Source: Syngnathus acus (lineage: Eukaryota > Chordata > Actinopteri > Syngnathiformes > Syngnathidae). From it: DNA of 64,000 nucleotides. A model generated the notes under the pieces. It searched no databases, was not told where the DNA came from, and was given only the letters and a program-made list of their open reading frames with translations. How positions within the stretch are numbered: position 1 is the first letter of the stretch; each line of letters starts with the position of its first letter. Below, one piece after another: positions 27,072-39,700 of the stretch. The DNA is taken from positions 9,049,476 to 9,113,475 of the forward strand of contig NC_051089.1 in the NCBI RefSeq assembly GCF_901709675.1. The letters are read 5' to 3'. Both the position numbers and the translations under genes were made by a program.

Positions 27072-29640
27072 CCGCTGCCGAGATGGCTTTCGTGACTGCT
27101 TCCTCGCGTCTCTGTGAAGCCTCACGTTCAAGCTACTGCGTTTAATCACACGCTCGCCTGCAACATCTCTCGACCTAATTAACATCGAATGGTGCGGCGA
27201 GACACATGCACGCAGGCGCTCATGAGCAATCTGACCTTTTACTCATGTATGGATTAGTAGCAATGACTGTGAGCAGCAAACAGTTGCACAAGGAGGAGGA
27301 TACCGCCCGCACACAGGGAGCAGACACATTCAGTAGCAAATCCCACAGGATCATGAGAATTATTTGCAGGGATGAGATGAGTTGAGATGAAGACAAAAAT
27401 CGTACACACACAAGATGTTGAGAGGAAATTAATTGCAAATGGGATGTTCTATAAAATCAGCAATCAAACTCATGGCAAAAAAATCAGAGCAGGCGAAGAA
27501 CACATTAATGAAGCAACTTTTTTCAGATGTAGCGTTGACATTTTCCTGACTCGGGCTTTGGGGTTTTTGGCTAACCTAAGTGTGAAAGTATAACAGTCCT
27601 TCACCAAGACAGACAGTCAGAGAAAATTGCTCCAGTTCTTTCTAAAACACAGCAATTGGGCTTTTGACTCAATCTCTCTGACTGACTATTGAGCAAAAAA
27701 AAAAAAAAACAACTAATGAATTTGATATGAACTTTCAAACAGAGCATCTAGGATCAGACTCAAGACATTTTACAGTACACATTTTCCTCATACATACAAG
27801 AGACAACAGAATTTCGTCGGACCGGAAGAAAATGAAATTACATACGCTGGGCATCCTGTGTTGCAGCTTAGCGGTCAGTAAAATACTATACATAAAAGAA
27901 ACAGACCCACAAACACATGCTCGCACAGTACACTGCCAAGTCATAAATTCTGTTATGTCAAAACTGAATCAAAGTGGAACAGTCCTAAATTGCATTGCTT
28001 GTAATTCTACAACCTCCACCACAATCAGCAAACCCTCGGCCAATATAAAATCAAAACCACAAAACAGCACTTAAAGAGGAAAACAAAAAGCTCTTGTGAC
28101 AAATACTAACATTAGTCACTCATATCCAAACCATAGCCAAACTGAAACTCGTCTACTATTTGATGCTATTGTTTAAAAGTTATTCAACATTTTTCAATCA
28201 AATTAAGTACCACAGTAATGCCAAAGCTCAAAAGGAAGCATGCTAATTTGTGCATTTTTCTGGGAAATCTGCTTTATTATCTACCTTTTCTCAGTCCCAT
28301 CACCTACATGTGCCTCTTCTAGTCAATATCCAGAGTCTCATAAGTGATTTAATACGCTTATGAGTCACATCTACACACCGGAGTCCATAGTAGCACTTTC
28401 AGTCGATCCCCGTGTATCAATGCTTTGCTATTTTGCTTATCCGATTCCGGGTTGTAGTAAGGCCTATCTCAGCTGACGATGGATAATCATAAATATAAGT
28501 CGCATGAAAATCAGATGTGTTAACCACTACAGTACGAAAACTCCTCATTTACTTCTTGCACCAGGCCATCTTACCTGTCAAGTTTGGTAGCACCACCCAG
28601 AAACCAGAAGATAGGGGTGGGGGTGGGGGTGGGCCGACCACCAAACAAAACATTTGGTAGATCAAGCGGCTAAGAGGAGATAAAGGGTGGGCAAAACAAA
28701 AACTGCTGAAAAGTAACATGGAAATCAAAAGTGCTTTGCCCAGAGCTTTTTTTTCCTGTTCAAAAATACAACATTGGAAACCCAAACAAATGTGCGGCCA
28801 CAAAGACGGCAGCACCTTTTATATAAGATGTTTCAAATGAGTACCCTGAAAGAGTCAATGATAGATGAGGTAAAGATTGCCATACAAACAAGTCATCTAG
28901 CTCAAAAATTCCCTGGGGGAAGCGGCGGTATCGAGCAGCTCCCAACGCTATGGGGACAGAAGGTGTCGACTGTGTTTGTGTTATCCCGGAGTCTGCAGCC
29001 ACACCGGTGTTTTTCAGTATGTACGTGAGTGTTTACACATGTGTGTACAGGTCCTTTGAGAGGTTTACATATTGACGGTAATAGGATAACTTGCAGGGAG
29101 AGAAAAAGGTGCTTATCTTGTCACAGCTGTTGTGTTAAGCCGATCTTTGACCCCAAACTTAAGAACCAATTGAGAAATTAAAACAAGAAAATTGCGCGTC
29201 TACACGATACTCCTCTTTCATTCATTGGAACTAAAACCCGTACATGTGGTAAAGGTCAGCGAGATGATGAATCATTTTATAGCTATTTCCGAGAATCCTT
29301 CATTGGTGTTCAGCAAATGAGAAGCAAAACGGGGAAAAAAAGCGACAGGATGTTTTAACGTCGAATTGGAGCACTGGCTTTGGGACGGGTCGGGTAAGGG
29401 GGAGAGGACAGGAAGAGCTCAGCGCTGTGTGGGGTCCGTCCGTTTCTTGTGCCAGGACTATTGATTTTCAGACTCAAAACAATATCAACACAGAAATGTA
29501 CAAAAATCATGGTTTGGAAAGTGGGTTATTTACAGCTGTGGTTCTTTTCATTCCACATTCTACTAGCTCCATAAAATATGTGTGTGTGTATATATAGTAT
29601 ATTTAAAAACATCACATTGTTGTGGCATACCTCAGATATT
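27070..29640. other. Gene-free intergenic DNA
   Basis: No exon was supported. A strongly decayed copy of the 219-366 repeat lies around 28,430-28,530 (CATTTGCTTATCCGATTCCGGG, ATCTCAGCTGACGATGG). A G-rich GGTGGGGGTGGGGGTGGG run lies at about 28,615-28,632. Confidence 0.35.
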
Positions 29641-29645
29641 TTCAC

Positions 29646-30725
29646 TCGATGTTGCCACCAGGGTCAAATACATCCTTTGGTGTCCAGCTGTTGAAATAAA
29701 CCCCATATAGGTTTGCATGTGTTAACGCAATACCTTATAATATTGAATGACAATGGAAATGAATGTTGGCAAATTACAGAAAAAAAAACATTGGCAGTAA
29801 AATCATTGACTCCCCCTGGACTGCTCCTTCCAGAATTACAATTTCATATAATTTCTAAACTCAACCATAATGAGCTGAAAACAATCAAGAACTGGAATCC
29901 TCACCATGTCAGGGGTTGTTCTTAAACCTTTAGCCAGGAGTGCCGGGAAAACATAAATGTCCTCTTAAGAAAGTCCAACCTCTTGACTTTTATAGCACCT
30001 TTCCTCAAACTTTATTGAAAATGTCAACTGGTCAAGAATAAATGGGCTTCCTTTTAAAGGCAGCAATATTTACAATCAATTGGAATTCTTTCTTTTTAAA
30101 TGTGACTGAGTATTGCTGACGTAAGTCTCTAGCGTGAAACTACATTTTTCCAGACCGAATACAAAAAGAGTTCTTTTGATCCCTGCATGTTTTTCATATT
30201 TATTCTAATAAGATTGTCACCAACACTGAGAATCACTTAAGAGACTCAACATACTGATAAGGATTTCTCCCGGTCATCCTCCTTAAACCTGAAGTTTTGT
30301 TCTGCTACCAAAATAAGCACTACAAAGTTGCCAGTTAACATCACAATGTTTTTTTAGCATATAGTATCTTACTCACAGTTTGTCGCTTGATCTCAAGAGG
30401 TTTCTCTTGCTTGTAGACTCGAATGTCTTCAATAAACTTCATCAATGTAGTCTGTTGCTTTAAATATGGCCTCCCTAAAGGAGTAGGGTTAACATTGTTT
30501 TGTAAAGGTTGGTCAGAAGTAACTTATGTTCAAGGTGGGTTAAAGGGTACATCCAGGCATGCAAGTACTTCAGAATCTGCAAAGGCCCATTGCAAAGATT
30601 TGATGGTCCATTGAGAGCTTTCACTTCCTGTTGCTGCATGTTTGGAAGTTGCTATCTTGTCAAATTCTTGGATTAGTGCCCACTGTTGGTTGGGAGTATC
30701 ACCCTTCTCCAGGAAACACAATTAA
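29646..30725 (-). pseudogene. Unidentified coding-like segments, possible gene relic
   Basis: Three short minus-strand frames look protein-like. One, at about 30,372-30,475, is preceded by CTCCTTTAG and ends in ACT|GTGAGT; its translation includes KFIEDIRVYKQEKPLEIKRQ. A second, at about 29,905-29,966, translates to EDIYVFPALLAKGLRTTPDM and is followed by GTGAGG. A third ends WTPKDVFDPGGNIE plus a stop near 29,646, after a possible acceptor TTTCAACAG. A further frame at 30,540-30,720 contains WALIQEFDKIATSKH. I do not recognise the protein, and frames between the pieces are interrupted. It could be a lineage-specific gene, a decayed gene or transposon, or chance. Confidence 0.2.
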
Positions 30726-31047
30726 CCATTTATGAGGCAACTCAGTGAAGGAGTTGGAAGATGCAAAATTTTAAAGGTGCTAAGTTACTGTAGTGCAATC
30801 GTTTTCAACTTTTTTTTTAATAGTGAAATTAACTTGCTTTTGTTAGTTTGTGTTCCAAATTATTTTGCATGTGGGATTTAAGTTAATTAAAAATTGTTTA
30901 TCTGGTCAGGTTTTTGCATATGTTGTGTCTCCTATTCTATTCTATCAGTACTAGTTGAAAATGATTCATGCAGTTCCTTTTTTGGGGGTGACTGCCCTTG
31001 TTGCTCCATACAAAATTCAGTTGATCAATTAATAACATTAAGAATTT

Positions 31048-31130
31048 AACTCAACACAACTTTATTCATAGAGCATTTATACAACAACCACAGCTGCAAC
31101 AAAGTGCGCTACATAATGAAGTTGACCATG
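31048..31130 (+). repeat. Dispersed retroelement 3' fragment
   Basis: The text CAACTTTATTCATAGAGCA followed by CAACAACCACAGCTGCAAC and AAAGTGCGCTACATAATG matches a pattern I recognise as recurrent in fish genomes, where it looks like the 3' end of a LINE or SINE family. No coding part is present. Confidence 0.5.
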
Positions 31131-33255
31131 AATCACATTAAATGATACAAAGAAAATAAACATAAATACATAAATAAATTACGCTTTTCTAAATAACCGA
31201 TACCTGTCTAAAACTAAAGTCTTGCAGCCTCCACTTGGCCTCACACGACGTTTAGACTAAAAGAATGATGTGGTCTGTCAAGGTGATAGTTTGACCCCTG
31301 AACTGAAATAACATAAACTCAGTTGACGGTGAGATAAGGACGTAAGAATATTGTACCCAAAAAGTGCCAATTATTTATCTTACTTTTAAATTAAGTCACT
31401 TGTCGTCCTATTACATCTTTGAATTCATCGCGTCTTGGTCAGTGTGAGCTCCAATTAAATGTTTAACCCTTTCTCCCACAGAGAGAAGATGTCAAGTGTC
31501 TGGGTGTTAGTTCAACTGAGCCCGTGTGTCTCCAAACTAATCTCCAGGCCAAAGAGCGCTGCGGATCTAAGAGGGGAAGATGGCCTTGCAAAACGGCCTG
31601 AAGGCTCAAAGCAGATCTGGGATGGAGCTAGATAATGAGCAGGGGGGATAAAGTAGAGTTATGGAGGTCTTATCACCCGGAGCCCCTGGGTCAGGCGGCA
31701 CTGCTGGTGGCCACGGTCGACTAAATTATCACAAAAACACACAACTGTAGGTAAAAAATGTACAAATGTACATACAAATATGCATCGTCCAGGTAGAGCT
31801 ATTTGCATGTATACACAACGCCTGAATGATGTCCTTCACTGGCTCCACTCAACATCTACGCGGGGGTCATGTGGGGGAGACGCAGACAAAGTGTGCTGTT
31901 GGTCTAGCCAGACCTCAGGCTGTGATTTGTTGAAGAGCATCAGACGGGAGTCAACCACAATCGAAATAAATCACCTCCGTGGCACCAACGTTGATAATGC
32001 CCCGATGTTACATGCATCGTGTGCACTTACAAATAGTCGTTAATTTTCTTCACGGGGACGAGACACAATCTAATTGTTGGGTTTGATGCCACAATATGCT
32101 TTTCAGCATCTCTACTGCATTGTTATGCGTCACAATCTTGTAGCGGCGCTGTGGGGAACAGCAGCGGACTTTAGGAGAGACATGCGTGATCTCAGCCAGG
32201 ATGAAACAAGCCGGGATCGTCTTACCATTACTATTCTTACTGTAGGCAATACGCAGACACAAAAGCTGATGAAAAGATTGATTGGAGGAGTTTAAATGGC
32301 TATTTGATACAGCTGAGTTTAATTCAGCAAAGTGTTTGGGGGATTAAAACAGCATCGGCCGAGCGTGACGAGGAACAGAATCGCTTCCTGATAATTAGTC
32401 CGCTCATTACAGTACGTAACTTGCTCCTTTCTTCCACAAGAGACATGTTTCTCAAAGTGAGCAGGACTCCAGCTCAGGGTGTCAGTATGTATCCCATTAT
32501 GGTTGGGCCGCGTGGACAGAAGAGTTCTGCCGGCTTGCCGCGGCTTTATTTATTTGACTGTCTTTCATCTGCAAACCACCACAATCGACATCAGAGGCAA
32601 ATCCACCCTGTGTATCCCATAGGTGTCATTTAGGATTGATTCCCTGGAATTAGCAGACGTCAAACGAAACCATGTGGTTGTCTGTCGGACCAGCTGTCTG
32701 TTTTTCCCAAACGCCCACGATATAGAGTCCACACCTACAGACAAAAAAAAATACAACAACATGAAGTTGCTCCATATAAATCACAAGTATTGTTTTTTTT
32801 ACTTAACCTTCCCTTTAATATCCTGGATGTAAATGATTACACTAAATTCTGAGTGAAGTGACTGATATGAGTCTAAAAGTCCAAAAACACAGCCAAAGAT
32901 GAAGCGGCCGTTCATCGACATATTGCCATCGTGTCCGTCTGTCTCCAGTCAGGACACACTCAACAGCATGTCCACTTTGCCGTGACTGTGTTTACTCGGC
33001 CGGTACACAAAGTCAGCTGGCTGCAAGCGCTATTAACGAATCAAGAACAAACCTCTGCAGAGTGCTTTTCATTTTATATACTCTGAAAGTTGCATAGATA
33101 TAGATATATAGCTCTGGTCATTTTGCGCTATTTTTACAACAATGTAAAAGGGTCTTGAGTGTCTTGAAAGGCGGGATGTTTACAGTCTGAATGCACAGTT
33201 TTGCAGCAGGACTTTTTCTTCACTGTCGCTGTGAACATCCTGCATGTATCTAGAG
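31131..33255. other. Gene-free intergenic DNA
   Basis: Apart from the GATA cluster, no gene is seen. A repeat-free block at about 32,300-32,640 has homeodomain-like TGATAATTAGTC and could be regulatory. Confidence 0.35.
31540..31740. promoter_or_regulatory. GATA-site cluster, candidate enhancer
   Basis: Four GATA-type words fall within about 100 bp: AGATAA (31,630), GGATAA (31,646), CTTATC (31,669) and ATTATC (31,725). The surrounding block is GC-richer and repeat-free. GATA4/5/6 act in the gut and lateral-plate mesoderm where FOXF1 is expressed, so a foxf1 enhancer is a reasonable hypothesis. No conservation evidence is available here. Confidence 0.3.
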
Positions 33256-33817
33256 CAGTGACTCTCAAAGTGTCGTACGAGTACCACTAGGTACAGTTCA
33301 GTTGTTGTGTTTTCTAGTAGTTTTGTATTTAGACTTTGAGAAAAAAAATGTTGACGTGATTCTCACAAGTTATAAACAGTTGTCATATATATTATGACAA
33401 TAATGTTGTTTCATTTTGAGTTTTGTTTCTCTTGGCATATTTTTGAAAATATATATTTCCAGTAGAATTCTGACTGGATATGTATTTTTTTTCCTCATAA
33501 TATTTTGACTGTATTCCTGTTTTTCCCTCTGTATCACAACTTTTTTTTCTTCTAATATTTTAGCTTCATTCATTTATAATTTGAACTTTTTCTCATTAAA
33601 TGCATTCCTGGAATGACTTATTTTTACCCCTCTTAACCCCTTGACGCCAATAAAAAAATATATACCTACATATAAAAATTAAATAAAACCTGTCATTTTT
33701 TAAAATGAATATTTAGGCCAAGATGCTACTGGATTGTCATGTAGATTATCACAAAGGTACTTTGACGGTTACGCAATTTTTAGGTGGTACTTGGCATAAA
33801 AGGTTTGAGAACCACTC
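33256..33817. mobile_element. hAT-type MITE with 8-bp target duplication
   Basis: The left terminus CAGTGACTCTCAAAGTGT and the right terminus (reverse complement GAGTGGTTCTCAAACC) form imperfect terminal inverted repeats of the CAGTGGTTCTCAAA type known from hAT/Charlie elements. The inverted similarity continues inward (GAGTACCAC versus AAGTACCACC). Flanks are ATCTAGAG on the left and ATCAAGAG on the right, an 8-bp duplication with one mismatch, as expected for hAT insertion. The interior of about 560 bp is AT-rich and encodes no transposase, so it is non-autonomous. Confidence 0.75.
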
Positions 33818-35049
33818 ATCAAGAGTATACGTCCCACCAAATGTCCCGAAGCATCTAATGTAATCAGGACACTTCTGTAAAATGCTTAAATATATCTTTT
33901 TTTCAATCACAAGAATAAACATGAACCAAACCTTTAATTTGCACTGAAGTGGAATTGAGGAGCTTGAGGCCCTGCCGCGGTGTACTTGATTACTTAATAA
34001 TACGGTGATAAACACAACTATCAATCAAAGCCTCTGACAAGAGCTACAATTCAGGGGAAATCTTGCCAAACTCACAAGTGTTGGCTCTAACTGTGGCGAA
34101 GCATGTGTGCGAGTGTGCGTGTGTGTTCGACCATATAGGTGGAAAGCAATGAGGTGTTACGTTTATTTATAGAGCATAAGTGCAGTAATGGTGTATCTTG
34201 ATAACAGCTTTATAATCAAATGGTCACTCAGCAGATTGGCCAAGGGGGACTATTTGAATGAATTTGTGAATGAGAAATATTTTTGTAAGATGGAGTGGAG
34301 ATTTGGCAATCCCAGTTACATTTTGAATAAAAACAACAAAAACGATTTTCAAATGACATGAAACTTGACATAGAAAATAGATGTTTATATTGGACAGCGG
34401 CAGCAGCAGGACTATCATTTAGTAATTGGGTTGGCGTGAGTTTCCTGCAAATTTTGCCAAACAGTAAGTTGGCATGTAAATGTGACAGAATAAAGAAATT
34501 CTATTGAGATATGTGGACCTACACATTTCCAATGTGCTGGACTGCTGACTGCACGGCCGATAAGGTTTGAAGCAGATTATATTTTCAGTTAAAACTGAAA
34601 AGTACTGTCATGAAATTAGAATATCTACTTTCCAGAGTTATGAAACAAAAGCTTGATAACTAGCTCAAATTACCTTTCCCCGCTGAATTGGAAATGGCAA
34701 ACACTACAAAAGATTTCGTAATGTGTTTTTTAATAATAAAAATTGCACTCTAATATTTTACTAGAAAACATCCATAATAATGTATTTAAATAATATGTAA
34801 GAATGAAACAGCTTTTGTCTTATTTTCTACTTCAGTTCAAAGGACGTTTTGCTACTCTTTCTGGTGTGCATGCCTTGGACATAAGGGGGCAGTATAATAG
34901 ACAGGCATATACAGTACATGTAGACAGCCACAGCTCCTCAGTAGGATGCAGTAATATTGGTCATACATTGCAGAGAATAAAGCATAAACTCTATTCCTGT
35001 GAGCATTTTCTAGTATCAGTCTACATGTGTTGCTCCACCATTTGTGTTT
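33818..35049. other. Gene-free intergenic DNA
   Basis: Nothing gene-like is seen on either strand; it is AT-rich throughout. Confidence 0.4.
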
Positions 35050-35340
35050 AGTTGTGGATTTTGAGCAGATTGGGTGACTTTTACCCATGGTTGGGTTGAT
35101 TATTTCCACCCAGCAGATTGGGTTGAACATTGGATTTGGGCTGGCTGAAGAGCAGCACCTGGTTGTTATCTAGAGTAAGTTTAATGTAAGATTTTTACCT
35201 TTTATTGGATCAAAATCTTAACCACGTTGCGCTGGGTCGACTTGCCAACTTGTATAAATAACCCAGCATTGGCTCTGTCTCTTTTCAACCCAGCGTTGGG
35301 TTTGTGATTTCACCCAATTTGGGTTATGTTTTGCCAGGCA
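35050..35340. mobile_element. TTGGGT-rich MITE-like element
   Basis: Repeated words GATTGGGTGACTTTTACCCA, GGTTGGGTTGATTATT and ATTGGGTTGAACATTGG on the left are mirrored on the right by TTCAACCCAGCGTTGGGTTT and TTTCACCCAATTTGGGTTAT. The arms are imperfect inverted repeats around a centre near 35,190. There is no coding capacity. It belongs to the same general class as the copies at 1,050 and 45,785. Confidence 0.55.
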
Positions 35341-38300
35341 GTTTCCTTGTGCTGAAAGAAAAAGTGGGGATTGAATAGGATTCATTTGTGCTGCAAAGTT
35401 TGCAGTTTTCTGTTTACTTTGAGTTTACGTCAGCGCTCAGGTAAATTAAGTCCTCAAAAATCCAGCTGGTTCTGGAGGTGCGCCTCTGACGGGCTTGCTG
35501 CTATTCTCTCTCGGACCTCGCCACTTGTAGCAGACCGTGGCTGATTTCCTTCCTTGCGTGACTCTGGAGTGTAAACACACAGCCAGAGTGACTCATCACT
35601 ATTTCTCACTTCCATGCTCAGATATAAACACACGGATGGGTCAGGGGTCATTTGAGGGTAACGAATGGGCGTGGGCGGACCTAGTATGTATCCCTGTAAG
35701 ACATCTTCCATTCTCCAAAGAATTCACAGCTTCCTGTGGTCAAAGCCACATGCCTGCCCACTCCAGCCTAGAGGAAGCAGAAAGAGAAACACGGTTAGAA
35801 ATAAAGAACGAGAAAGAACACCGGCAATCCAAGTGATAAATTGACTTCTTTGCAGCGCTGCGTGGAAAGAATGCCGATGTGATGTATTTCTGTTCACCTT
35901 CCAGACGCAGGACGTGTTAAAAGAGTGATGCTTGGATGCGAGCAGGAGGGGATGTGACTAAGTTCAATCGCGTGGCGAGTATTAACTTCATTCATACTCC
36001 GACTGATTTATAAGACATGGAAAGCGTGTTTATATGCCGCTGCCAGCTTGTCTTTGAGGAAGAACGACATCATGTTACAAAAACTGGGATGCCTTTGGTA
36101 AGCGCTGATCAGCGCTTTAGTCCTTTTACCCTCCTGTTGCCGCAGTCTGGTGGGGGGGGGCAGACACTTCCCGTCAGGCCCCAATGTGAAGAAGGGCCAA
36201 ATACAGTACAACATCAATCACTTGGCACTCCACAACTTCCCCGGTGCCATTGTTGTAGAGCAGGAAATAGGCTGCTAGCAGGTGGAAATAAAAACCCTTT
36301 GACAACTACAGCATAGGGTTGAAGATTATTCCCAGGATGAGCGCAACATTTGCACAAGCTACTGCCCCCACCACCACCACCACCCCTCACACTCAGCCTC
36401 ACCCGCACATATACAAATATAGCAACATTTATGTGTACAAGATTTGAAGAACAGTAACATTAGTTATTTTTTGCAGAGGATAAAGAATATATGCAGTGAG
36501 TATTTTTGTATCATATGTCTATATGTGCAACGTTTGTTTTATGTTTTATTTATTTGATATTTATATTTATATTTTTTATATATATTTGCGTTATGTTTTA
36601 TTTATATTATTTTATTTTAATTATCCTTGTCAATAGTGTTACTATAACACCACCACATACAGGACATAGCTAAATCACGCCTTCTTACTCTGTTTGGGTG
36701 TTTGTTCCTCTGTCATGGTGGTTTCTTAAAAATCTGATTAGTACAAGAAGGGCTGTTGTTTTTTCACAGATCATTTTAGTAATGTAATAACGTCAGGTCA
36801 GCCTGGCAGTTTTAACAAAAATAACTGAAAATCAATTAATTTAAAATGGAAAAAAATGTCCTCTTTAAAAATGTTAAAATGTAATTATTAAAACAATGAC
36901 TACAAAGTTGATAACAGTTTTATAATGAGGACACTTTGGCCCTTGAATTTGATTCTTATTTATTTCCTATGATTCTAAGATTCGGTCAACCAGCATCCTG
37001 TATCCTGTATTATAGGTTCCACTGTATTGTGTTTTTAGAACCTTAAGAAAGCTTCTGTTATTCCCCCACTGACTTGTGGTGCTGTGAAAATGAAAAATAC
37101 TGAGGCTGTTTTGTGTGTCACTACATTTGACATCATGTTCTTCATCTTTCCACCAATCACAGGTTTGCGTTGGACACGAAACTGCCACATGTTTTAATTG
37201 CAGCCTCTCCCTGCCTTCTTTCCGTCCCCGCCGCTCTTCATGTGGGATGGAAGGCTGAGACCTGGCAGGGTGGCTGTCACATAATGCCCACGCCTGTGAT
37301 GCTTCGCTGGGACCCCCCTCCGCTCAGGAAATGCTCTCGGCCTATTTCCCACCCTGGCGCTCCACTGTGGAGAGCCGGGCATTACGCTCCGAATCCAGTT
37401 ACCGTCCCAGAACATTCCTGACTGATTCCGACCGCTGCCTGGCCGTGGCTTCCCAGAGACAACGAGGACGTGCCCTCATTTCAAAGCGACTGGAGTATCA
37501 AGTTGGGCGCTACCAAAGCTCTTCATGGCAGAAGCTGCATGACAGGAAACAAGCTCCCCCCATATTGCTTCCATTTGTGGTTTGTATGTAGGTGGCTTCA
37601 GTTGGGTGCAGGATTAAAAATATTCAACTCAGGTTGCCAGAGTGATATCTCCGATTGTGGTGGAGTGTTTGGGAATTCTTAATTGCTTTTTCCGAATGAG
37701 CTTACCACAGGAAAATCCCCCTTCAGAGCAGAAAAAAACAAGAGAGTGGGTGACCCGTAAACGCTGAAGATTTCATGTAAACACGCACATCGGAGCCCAT
37801 GCTGCTCCCCGGCCCGCCGCATCTCACTGCTGTCAGGGTGGCAACACGGCAAACTAACCTGCAACGGCGGCCCACCAAGCCTCTGCTCATGCCCTCGCCA
37901 ATGTGGTTTATGTCTCATCTCCTATTATTGACGGCTCAGACAGCATCAGGATATCGTGACGGACCGGCCCTGCCTTCTCAGCCGCAGGGTGGGGCGCCGT
38001 TGACTGGCTCCCATGTGCTGTGTAGGACAGACCCATTGTGGAATGGCATCCGAGCGCCTGTAAGAAAAACAAGGAGAGAGGACGTTGGGCAAATAGATGA
38101 TCAGTTATCAAATTCAATGTCTTCAACTGAGGTTTTATTGGGTCATAAACTGGAATAAAATTTCGGAAGTTAACCATCAAGCTGGCACACATTCTTGGCA
38201 AGGGCTTTTTGACCCATAAAATACATAAGTGTGTGTTATTAATATTTTTATTATCCTGTTTGTCATTGTAACATTGTATAAAACATAAGTTGGGGACTTA

Positions 38301-39009
38301 AGGGAGGAGGAAAATTTCAGACTTGAGGCAAAAAATGATTTCATCAAAATATACTGCTAATTACAAAATGGAACAAATTGTGCTTCATACACAAAATATA
38401 TAAGAGAAAACGTGTGCTTGAATTGTTGGATTTAGAGTATTAGCCTATAACATTTTTGAATGAGTCATTGGGAATGAAAAAAATAAACAATCCGCAAAAC
38501 AACTTACAAGTTAAAAAAAAAGTTTGAAGTGGATTTTACATAAAAAATGTTTTGAGGGGAAAGTACAGCTATGATTGTCAGAAACTTCAGTTTCTTGACT
38601 GATTAAGTCTTCACAAAGAAAAAAATACAAGCTTTGTTTAAGTGTATCCTATATAGAAAGGGAAGCAACAGAGGTCAATTTAAAAAATAATTTAGTTCCA
38701 AACACATTTCTCTGATGGACAGTTTTCATTCATAAGTGCCTCCTTCCTTCCACATTCAGCATTAAATAACCTTGACTAGTGGAAATTATCATCTCTTATT
38801 CATTACTTTTGAGTGTTCCTTCAATTTACACACACACACAAAATAGATGAAGGACCTACTTTATGATGTAATGATGACCAATTGAGACAATTGTTCATAC
38901 ATGTGGTAACTCATTTGAACACGACTAGTATTTGTCTAACTTTTGGACCAGTTAAATCCTCACTCATGCGATGTGTCCATCATGTATATATGAATAGGCA
39001 GCATTAGAT
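35341..39009. other. Gene-free DNA with possible regulatory islands
   Basis: No exon could be supported. The stretches 35,430-35,760, 36,010-36,300 and 37,160-38,080 are GC-richer and repeat-free, which in a foxf1 desert makes them candidates for conserved non-coding elements. A perfect 18-bp palindrome lies at 36,100-36,117 and a forkhead word TGTAAACA at 37,776-37,783. The remainder is AT-rich. Confidence 0.3.
36100..36117. repeat. Perfect 18-bp palindrome
   Basis: AAGCGCTGATCAGCGCTT equals its own reverse complement. It lies in a non-repetitive GC-richer patch. It may be a dimeric factor site or chance: a perfect 18-mer palindrome is expected about 0.25 times in random 64 kb. Confidence 0.7.
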
Positions 39010-39010
39010 C

Positions 39011-39036
39011 AAATAATAATAATAATAATAATAATT
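39011..39036. repeat. (AAT)n microsatellite
   Basis: A pure AAT/TAA run of about 26 nt. Confidence 0.9.
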
Positions 39037-39369
39037 AGAACACTTCAGCGCATCTTTATGAATTCGATCAAATTAATTGTACACATCCTTGACATGCAAG
39101 TGGAATATGCGAGAGATTTCAATGTGCCAATGTGCACCTAGGCACTTGTTCCATTTTAGGGTCTTTTTAAATATTATGCACCATGCAAAAACATGCCTTG
39201 CAGTACTTTCTATAAAGTGATTTTCTCATTTAAATAGCACAATACACAAATATTATGAAGCGTAACCACAACATGACAGTATTCATGTTAAGCGGATACT
39301 CTTGTACAGAGTCAATAAGGCAGAATGTGTATTGGGTTTCAGGTGTACCTAATGTTATGGCCTGTGACT

Positions 39370-39700
39370 GTATTTGGTTTCACGGCCTCTTACAGTGCTT
39401 ATTGCCTGTGCATAGGAACGACTCCTTTCGTTAGCTGTGGCCATGAGAAGAAGGAAGAGCACGCAAGCATATAGCAACTGCATGGTGGAGGCCATCAAAT
39501 ACACTTGACGTTCACGGAGCGACCCAAAAAAGCGCGCAATCAGCGGTCTGCGAGCTATGCCGTCCTTTCTCGTTCACATAAACAGCACTTAAAGGAAAAT
39601 ATACACGGCCACCTACAGCGCAAGGAAAGTGATGAGGGCTCCACATCACACTGGTTTCAATTAAAGCGACAGCGAACTACAGGGGACACTTGACGTGTAC
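39370..39700. promoter_or_regulatory. Candidate proximal enhancer, 3.3 kb upstream of foxf1
   Basis: A GC-richer, repeat-free block between AT-rich flanks. It holds an NKX2-type word CACTTAAAGG (about 39,586) and a CRE-like TGACGTTCA (about 39,507). It has an open + frame from a non-ATG start but no domain, so coding is unlikely. A regulatory role is inferred only. Confidence 0.25.

Noticed and set aside
36361-36390. CACCACCACC run as a GLI-site cluster
   Set aside because: It is a simple CCA repeat and contains no full GACCACCCA word.
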